Source of the DNA: Cadophora sp. MPI-SDFR-AT-0126
Taxonomy: Eukaryota; Ascomycota; Leotiomycetes; Helotiales; Ploettnerulaceae
Length of the DNA stretch: 64,000 nt
Direction: 5' to 3'
Assembly (NCBI GenBank): GCA_020747065.1
Contig: JAGMVK010000007.1
Span: forward strand, 1,550,001 to 1,614,000
Both the position numbers and the translations under genes were made by a program. This document shows, one piece after another, positions 57,731-64,000 of this stretch (its first letter is position 1; the number at the start of each line of letters is the position of its first letter). The notes under the pieces are model-generated. The model searched no databases, was not told the origin of the DNA, and saw nothing but the letters and a program-made list of their open reading frames with translations.

Positions 57731-57751
57731 AAGAAGAAGAAGAAGAAGAAG
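57731..57751. repeat. (AAG)7 microsatellite
   Basis: Seven perfect AAG units in the gene-poor region. Simple repeat. Confidence 0.9.
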
Positions 57752-60700
57752 TATCAAAACTTACACATCAGACCCAATCAAGTACAGTCCGAAGTGCGAA
57801 AGTCAAGATACACCTCGTACATCGGCACTTGCCATGGACTGGAAGAAACTTTACCAGGTGCCATATCATATGCAAGGGTTGAGCTTCAGCTTGGTCTCGG
57901 AAACGCGACATCAACCATCTTTCAATTAATAAGAAAATACAGTGCCGCCGCTATACAGCAGATACAAACCTTCAGGAGATTGAACTTGTGCTACAGTACA
58001 GTACAGTACAGCCCAGTCCCAAGCCAAGCGGACAGCAATCTCAAACCCTCCTGTTCATGCTCTTCAAACCTCCGGGGGCGCTGCATGACGAAGGCGATGC
58101 TCTGTTCGCCCCTCAGAAGTGCCATATGAAGCAACCTGCAGCCTTCCAGAACTTCAGAAGCTCAATGCTATAGGGGTACCAAACTTCCGACCTGAAGCCT
58201 CAACACTATCACTATCCGGCAACCGTCAAGCCGTCTCAACACCATCAGAGATATCTCTCGAATCTCCTGTTCGCTGTGCCTGGCTGTTCCTCTGCAGGGC
58301 AATCTATCTTGCGATATTGCAATATCGAGATCCTGATCCTGGGAATGCTCGCTGCTTTGTGTCTATTTGTTTCCCCTCGCTATCATCTAGTCGTAGCTAC
58401 TTACTAGCTAGCTACGCAATTTCCAAGCAAGCTGGCAATGATTATGAGCTTACTTGTCCTTTTTCTTCTTCTTATCTTTCTCATCTCATCTTTCCCCTCA
58501 ATGACTGCCACGGCAGACGATGTCGATGATATCTTCTTTCGGAAAAATTCATCTAAAGCCTATCTTAGTCTGTATGAAGATCGCTTTTCTTAGCTCTTAG
58601 CACATGAGAAATCCCCCCTCAGAAGATACCCCACATCGCGCATCTGCCGTAAACCAGCTTCCGCGCTGTCAACCTCAAGTGCCGAGAAAGTATCAAGATC
58701 CTCGCATGTTCAGAGTTTCAGTTCCCACAGTCGATAATGCATCGCGGTTGTTATTCGACGATGCGTTGCCCGACGCGGAAGCCCAGGCCACTCAGCTTCT
58801 CTGGGTATGACGGCACTCAAGCTTCCTGGGCTCTTTTTCAACCCCTCAGTCAAGCACACCACCAAGACGACGACATCCGCCACCATCACCATCAATACCA
58901 TAGGTCCACGGCGTGGTTTTCTTTCGTTGTGGCATCATATCACCCCTTCAGATATAGGCGCATATGCGCCAATCTTCATGCGCGACATTTCATCCAGCGC
59001 CCCTGATTGATTCCCTTTCTCTTCGTCTTCTCTCCTTATCCTATCGTTCGAGCAATCAAATCAAAGATGCATGCCTGTTTACACTTTAACGAGCTACGCC
59101 ACTGTGAGAAGGTGAAAATGGCTGCCATTTCCGGATATATCGTAGTAGATCAGCCTATGCAGCGTTTGATTTCCAGCCAGCCAGCCAAGCGGCAAACAAG
59201 AGCTGGATGGATTTGAGAGGCTCTCGCTATCATCAATCATCTCGCCAGCGTGCGCGCCCACGAATCATCCCCGCTATCCACTACTGCAACTGCTATCTTC
59301 CCCGGATACGCCATTCCTCCTCTCGGTCTCTGAGGATCTGACTGGCCGACGTCTCCGGCATCCAAGACTCGCGCTGGTGCGATTCCGGAAGGTTCTTATG
59401 GGATGGTATCATTTAATCTTACATACCGCACATCTGGCCATCTGGCAGAACATCTCCCCCTTCCCCAATCAACACCCTTGGGGAAAAGCTTATCTGGTCG
59501 CGTCAAATCACACCTTGAGTCTCCTCTCGTTCGTAGAAGACTTGACGAATCAACGATGGATAGGACATGCTCATTTACCCGAAACAGGCCTCGATCTGCC
59601 AATGATATCGCCAGATGTTTAAATTGATGATGGAAATAGTATCACTGGTACTCGTATGGTACGCTCTCTAGGTTTGGTTTCATTTATCTGCTCTTAATAT
59701 TCTCTTGATTCACTTTCGGGACTCGCTCTCTCGCTGCCCTACCAAAACCATAATCTCACCTCATGGGAAGGGGTTCATTCATCGTCGATGACAAATGAGA
59801 GACATCCTATCCGGTCGTGCCGCCGCCGCCCTTGCTTCCAGCCACCCAGCATTCCAACTGTCACTTTTTGACTTTCTCTGATTTCCCATCAAGGTCACGA
59901 GCATGCATGTTACACGAGGCTCCAATCAACAAACGAGACGCAACGAGCATGGGGCGTTTCTGACTGCTGCGAATTATAAATCTAGATCTGCTAAACGAAT
60001 GGGACCCCTGGCTGAGGTTGTATCCAGGCGCCTTCAATCGTACCCCAGTTCGTAAGATTATGAATGGGGAACGAAATAAGTGTTTCGGGATAGGATTGAT
60101 GAAATTTGATGATGCTGATGATCCTGATGATCATGGCCGAGGAGAAATAATAAGCACCATCTACGGAATATTGCCAGTGATCAGCTTCGATGATCATCAA
60201 CCAGGCCATTGGGCTCTGATGAAGTCGGACTTCACGCCTCTCCCATGCTCTCCTTTCATACTCCTTTGTCATGGTTTCAAACAAGCGAGACAAGTTCATC
60301 ACAAATGTCATCTTTTAGTGAGATTCCCGGGCCTTATGAATCCTCCCTAAACCTATTACAGGTTACGTGCCAGCCTGACTGTACCGTTCCTTCCTTCCTC
60401 TCGTACCGAAAAGCCATCGGGCGTCAGCTTCGGAAACCAACAGTCCAAACATCGGCATGCCAGTCGGGATGGTAGGTAAGCAATCAAGCTATTTTGCGCG
60501 CGGCTCCGGAAGGACCTGTGTTTCACGGGGAGTAAAGGGCGTGGTCGTCAGCTGTTGGTGTTCGTGTTGGAGTTTGTTTGTGCTTGCCTGTCGTCTCACA
60601 TGTTTGCATCCTTACCCATCTGTTGTTGTTTGGGAATGTCTTGTCTCGTCATGTCATGTCATCCCGATTCCCAGAATTCCGAATATGTGCAGTACTCCGT

Positions 60701-61400
60701 ACCTGGAAAGTAAGCACTCACTGTAACTACCCGATCTCTGGTTGAAGGCACCAGTCACACATCAAGCTCGAAACCGTTATCAAGCAACGCATACAGTAGC
60801 ACGAAATAGATACCGTTAAGCACGAAACGTGGACATCAATCTTTCCCAAGCAAGTAGATGTTCGATGACCGGAAGTCTCAAGATCGAGGGGTCAGCTCAC
60901 CCACGGATGATCTGATCCACTGTTAAGGAACATTCCACGCAATCTTCCAGAAACACGTCTCCATATAATTTATTTTTATTCTGGAAAACAATGGAACTTC
61001 TGTCGATCTCTCATCATCCCAGTTCTGACTCCTAGTCAGTATGCCCCAATTAAATTAAACAACAGAAGGAAGGAAGGAAAACCTCCCCGGAATTCATGAC
61101 CCAAGTGCACCCAATCAAGCCAAAAGCCTTGAATGTAACGAAATAATCTCCACCCTGACCATACGTCAACCTCACCGCCATCACCTACCCACCGTCCTCC
61201 CGTATGCTTGAATGTATCCCGGCACAGACATGCCCAGACAACGCCGTGTTCTCCACCGCCAAGCGTGATCATCTCTATCCCTTTCTTTTCGCCACCCTAA
61301 TATCATTCCAGAAAGACGCTAGAACACCTGGTGGAACGCGTGGCGCCCTTCCAGAACATTGCCGTAATCAGCGGATGCATGCCTCCTTACTTCCTTACAA

Positions 61401-61422
61401 GTGCGTGCGCGCGTGCGTGCAT
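61401..61422. repeat. GTGC/GC alternating purine-pyrimidine tract
   Basis: 22 bases of strictly alternating purine and pyrimidine, mostly GTGC and GC steps, followed by a CCCCGT repeat. Sequences of this type can adopt Z-DNA under torsional stress. Confidence 0.75.
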
Positions 61423-62563
61423 CCCCGTCCCCGTCCTCGTCCTTCTGCAGCAGCCCAACCCAGCATCACGACCAGAGGAGCAGCGTCCATCCCATCCTAC
61501 CTTTGGCTTTGGCTTTCGCTCTTCCTGCAACGCGACTGCAAGCCTGCGTGCTGGCCCTGTCTTCCGATTCGACTTCAGCCAGAACCGTGGACTCCTTTAC
61601 CCTGGACGCCGACGCCTACTATCTATCGATCCACTCTGGACTGGGCCGGAAGGGATGGGGGCGATTTTACTTTTGGGGCTTCGGAGGAAGAGGTGAGGTT
61701 GAGGAAGGAAGAAAGTGAGGGAGAGAGGAATCAGGGGAGAAGGGCCTTATCCATGGAATGAGAGGAACCGGCGTGTCCGTTGATCATGGGATGAGATACG
61801 GACCTTCTTCATTCATACTTCCTTTAAGTATTGGTTTCGGGGGCAATCATCAACAATCTTACTTCTTACTCCAATAATGAAGCCGTTTCTCAGACTCATC
61901 AACATGCGGAGGTAGAGAGGCGAGACAGAAAGGCCGAGGCAAAGGGCAAAAAATATCCGATTCCGGACGCAAGCAGCATACGATACATGGATGGGCTGGG
62001 CCGGGGAGGAAGGCAAGTAAGAGAAGCAAACAAATGGAAACGGCCAGCTCCACACGTGCCTGGAAAACACTGACGAAAAGCGTGCCCCATTCTGACATCC
62101 AGCCTTGTGAGGAAGGGGAAGGAGGAAACATGCAAGCGCAAGATGCGACGAGATGACATACACAAATGGCTGGTGGATCGTGTGGGCCATAAGCTGAAAA
62201 AGCCCGAGTAATCCACTTTTTTCTTATTGTAAGTGAGAAGGAAGAAATTCAGAGACGAGGCAACACCACGCCAGCATCATCGTGCCGTGGCTACAGACCT
62301 CTTGGTGGTGCAAAGAAGAAAATTCTTATTAATACTATTCATGCTAGTTCTTGAGAGAGAGGTTCTTGTTACGCGATTCTTGAACTATCTTCATTCCAGA
62401 CTTTGGAAGGTGCATTTTCTAATTTCTAGGTACCTTTTTGGTGAGCTTTATGCCGATGCAATGCGTCTTTTGGTACTTTTGACAAAGCCCTGTGGGCCAC
62501 TTTTGAGGGTTTATAAAAGCTCGTTCTTCAAAACTCTTCAATGCCTTACGTTATCGTGGCATG

Positions 62564-62577
62564 TTTTTTTTTTTTTT
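62564..62577. repeat. Run of 14 thymines
   Basis: Homopolymer T tract in the gene-poor region. Confidence 0.9.
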
Positions 62578-63030
62578 CGCCAGCTTCCAGCTTGGCTACT
62601 GTATCCATCCAGGTGGTTTCATTTCCACCGTGTCACTCTATCCCTTCTGAGACTTCGAGGTCAGGTCAGGAGGGGGCAAAAGCCATCAATCATCCCGTTT
62701 TACTTTATTATCCGAATTGATCGTGCGATTTTGTGTGCATTCATTTGTTGATTCATATACCTAATTACCGAGTGAGTGAGCAAATTGACGGAATAGATGA
62801 CTGGACTACGCCGTTCCGATACCGCCAGCCGGCTGCAGATACGGGTGTGTACTGGACGCTGTTGCACGGCGTCTTTGTTGGTGTGTGAGAATAAGCTCCT
62901 TCTTCATGAGGCTGCGTTTGCCGCTGCCGAGACTTTTGGCGCCGAGCAAATTGCGGATACCAGATGTCTATGTTAAGCTCCTGTGGTTGTCTTGTCTTGC
63001 TCTTGTCCTGGAATGGGAATGCGATGCGAT

Positions 63031-63050
63031 GCTGGCTGGCTGGCTGGCTG
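63031..63050. repeat. (GCTG)5 microsatellite
   Basis: Five perfect GCTG units. Simple repeat. Confidence 0.9.
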
Positions 63051-63912
63051 GACTGTTCTACGGGTGCAAGTAATGGATGCAAAAGTACCGATTGTTTGGG
63101 TGGGCTGTGGATGTTGTAGTTCAAGTGAGCTGAGCTGAGGTTATGGGTAGAGTTGGTGATTAAGCCAACCAACTTCGCCGAAGCCACGCCACAGGATTCT
63201 ATTATTTTTAGGTGGATTTCGATACGAGAAGGAAGTGAGAACGCGGTTTATGAGTGAGTGTTTGTGGTGTTTATGGAATCGCGTGGTGGATCGTGATGAC
63301 CGCGTTGGTCTCATCCTCCATCAATGGATTCGTCGAATGCCTATTCGAGTTTGTGTTTCTCATCAAGTGTTGAGTTGAGCAAAAAACCAGCATAAAATTA
63401 GATCCTCGCTGCCTCAGAAATTATGGCCTTTCTGTTTCATTACTCTTAAGTGATTTATGCGTCATGTCATCTTTGTGGCGGGTTTTATTGAAGGGGCGAA
63501 TCCGCTTGGTCTTGTGATTGTTTGTATTTGAAAGCGACGTCAGACGGGTTCCGTTTGTGAATGTGTATGCGATCAGAGATTCGGGTGGTCATTATGGACG
63601 TCAGTCGATGATGCGTCTTGTCGCCTTCGTTGCTTGTGTTGATGAGAATATGAAATTAGTAATTGAGGTGGCGAGTTGAGATGTGTTGCGATGAGGGTTG
63701 ATATGATTGTTTATCCAAAGTCTGTTGGTATTCTATGTGTGTATCTGCTCTTGTGGCCTCTCTCCTCCCAAGTCGATGGGGGCTTCAGGGGAGATAGAGC
63801 AATTTCAATCTGTTCGAAATCAATACCAGCTATCTACTCATCAACAGATTGGAGTTGCTCTCAACTTGGCAGACACTGTCTGAAGTTTTCGGGGCCTTCA
63901 CCTTCCAGTGCT

Positions 63913-64000
63913 TTACTGCGCTGCCTCGAGGTGATGGCTCTTTCCTTGGGGAGTCGCTGCAAAGCTGAGTCCTTCCTGAAGATAGTAGTAGTCTTGATGA
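63913..64000 (-). CDS. Possible C-terminus of a gene beyond the window
   Basis: On the minus strand one frame reads HQDYYYLQEGLSFAATPQGK and then SHHLEAAQ before a TAA at 63915-63913. The composition is protein-like, unlike the flanking gene-poor DNA. At only 29 codons, and with other frames also open here, this is weak evidence. The start and nature of the gene lie outside the window. Confidence 0.35.
   Translation of the reverse strand, partial: HQDYYYLQEGLSFAATPQGKSHHLEAAQ

Larger units (their letters stand above)
54995..63912. other. Gene-poor region of about 8.9 kb
   Basis: No frame here has a recognisable domain, a spliced structure I can support, or balanced composition; the longest (55561-56154 minus, 61204-61761 plus, 62233-62751 plus) are low-complexity or Arg/Leu/Ser-skewed. 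The sequence is rich in homopolymers and microsatellites listed separately. CT/GA-rich tracts and GTGAGG-type donors near 55090 could mark leader introns of the RGS gene. I read it as an extended promoter and leader for the RGS gene plus the 3' flank of the next gene; a long non-coding RNA cannot be excluded. Confidence 0.5.

Noticed and set aside
61204..61761. 185-codon plus-strand frame
   Set aside because: Low complexity (Pro/Arg/Ser), spans the GTGC and CCCCGT simple repeats, and all three plus frames are open here, which indicates base skew.
62233..62751. 172-codon plus-strand frame, Leu/Phe/Arg-rich
   Set aside because: Runs through a T14 homopolymer that would encode a run of Phe, in a repeat-rich region; composition reflects base skew, not a protein.
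54995..63912. CRISPR-like or transposon-derived array in the gene-poor region
   Set aside because: Repeats are only homopolymers and 3-4 base microsatellites; no spaced direct repeats, terminal inverted repeats, transposase or reverse transcriptase motifs seen.

Overview
This window is nuclear DNA of a filamentous ascomycete (Pezizomycotina). Leotiomycetes/Helotiales is my best guess from gene types, but I could not test it. Evidence: genes run on both strands without operons; they are cut by introns of about 44-120 nt (GTRNGT donors, CTAAC/CTGAC branch sites, short acceptor tracts); and the families are typical of moulds (ascomycete laccase, allantoate-type permease, bZIP/DUF3425 factor, Rad26L, DUF2855, DUF1349, MHYT membrane protein, CIA1). 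I found no rRNA, tRNA, CRISPR array or intact transposon.

Layout. 0-9 kb: end of a small secreted-protein gene (-), a secreted laccase (+), a broken M1 aminopeptidase (-), an F-box/LRR-type protein (-). 9.6-14.7 kb (all -): an eight-exon MFS permease, a small basic protein, and a hotdog thioesterase with a 15-nt exon. 16.5-25.5 kb: bZIP factor (+), DUF1349 protein (+), an uncharacterised ORF (-) whose start codon overlaps that of the Rad26L helicase gene (+), then a convergent Tpt1/KptA-like gene that has lost its catalytic residues (-). 28.7-34.7 kb: DHA1-type MFS transporter (+), a secreted protein with a frame break (-), a DOMON/cytochrome b561 protein (-). 35.9-45.9 kb: a basic Ser/Arg-rich protein (+), a Gfo/Idh/MocA dehydrogenase (+), a small Cys-motif protein (-), a five-exon membrane protein (+), a DUF2855 protein (+) and a long MHYT protein (+). 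46.5-55 kb: a disordered protein (-), CIA1 (+), a small membrane ORF (+), and an RGS-domain ORF (-) separated by one in-frame TGA from a 346-codon in-frame continuation.

55-63.9 kb is a gene-poor stretch of almost 9 kb, rich in simple repeats (a run of 20 G, AAG, GCTG and GTGC tracts), upstream of the RGS gene. The last 88 bases may hold the 3' end of another minus-strand gene.

Functionally the window is a mix: extracellular oxidation (laccase, DOMON-b561), uptake and efflux (two MFS), signalling (RGS, MHYT, bZIP, F-box), genome maintenance (Rad26L) and Fe-S assembly (CIA1). Nothing shows a co-regulated pathway. The most notable observations are the catalytically stripped Tpt1-like protein, the TGA-split RGS gene, the freshly broken aminopeptidase with intact introns, and stop-free introns of length 3n in Rad26L and the bZIP gene. 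All exon joins were worked out by hand from splice motifs and reading frame, without transcripts.
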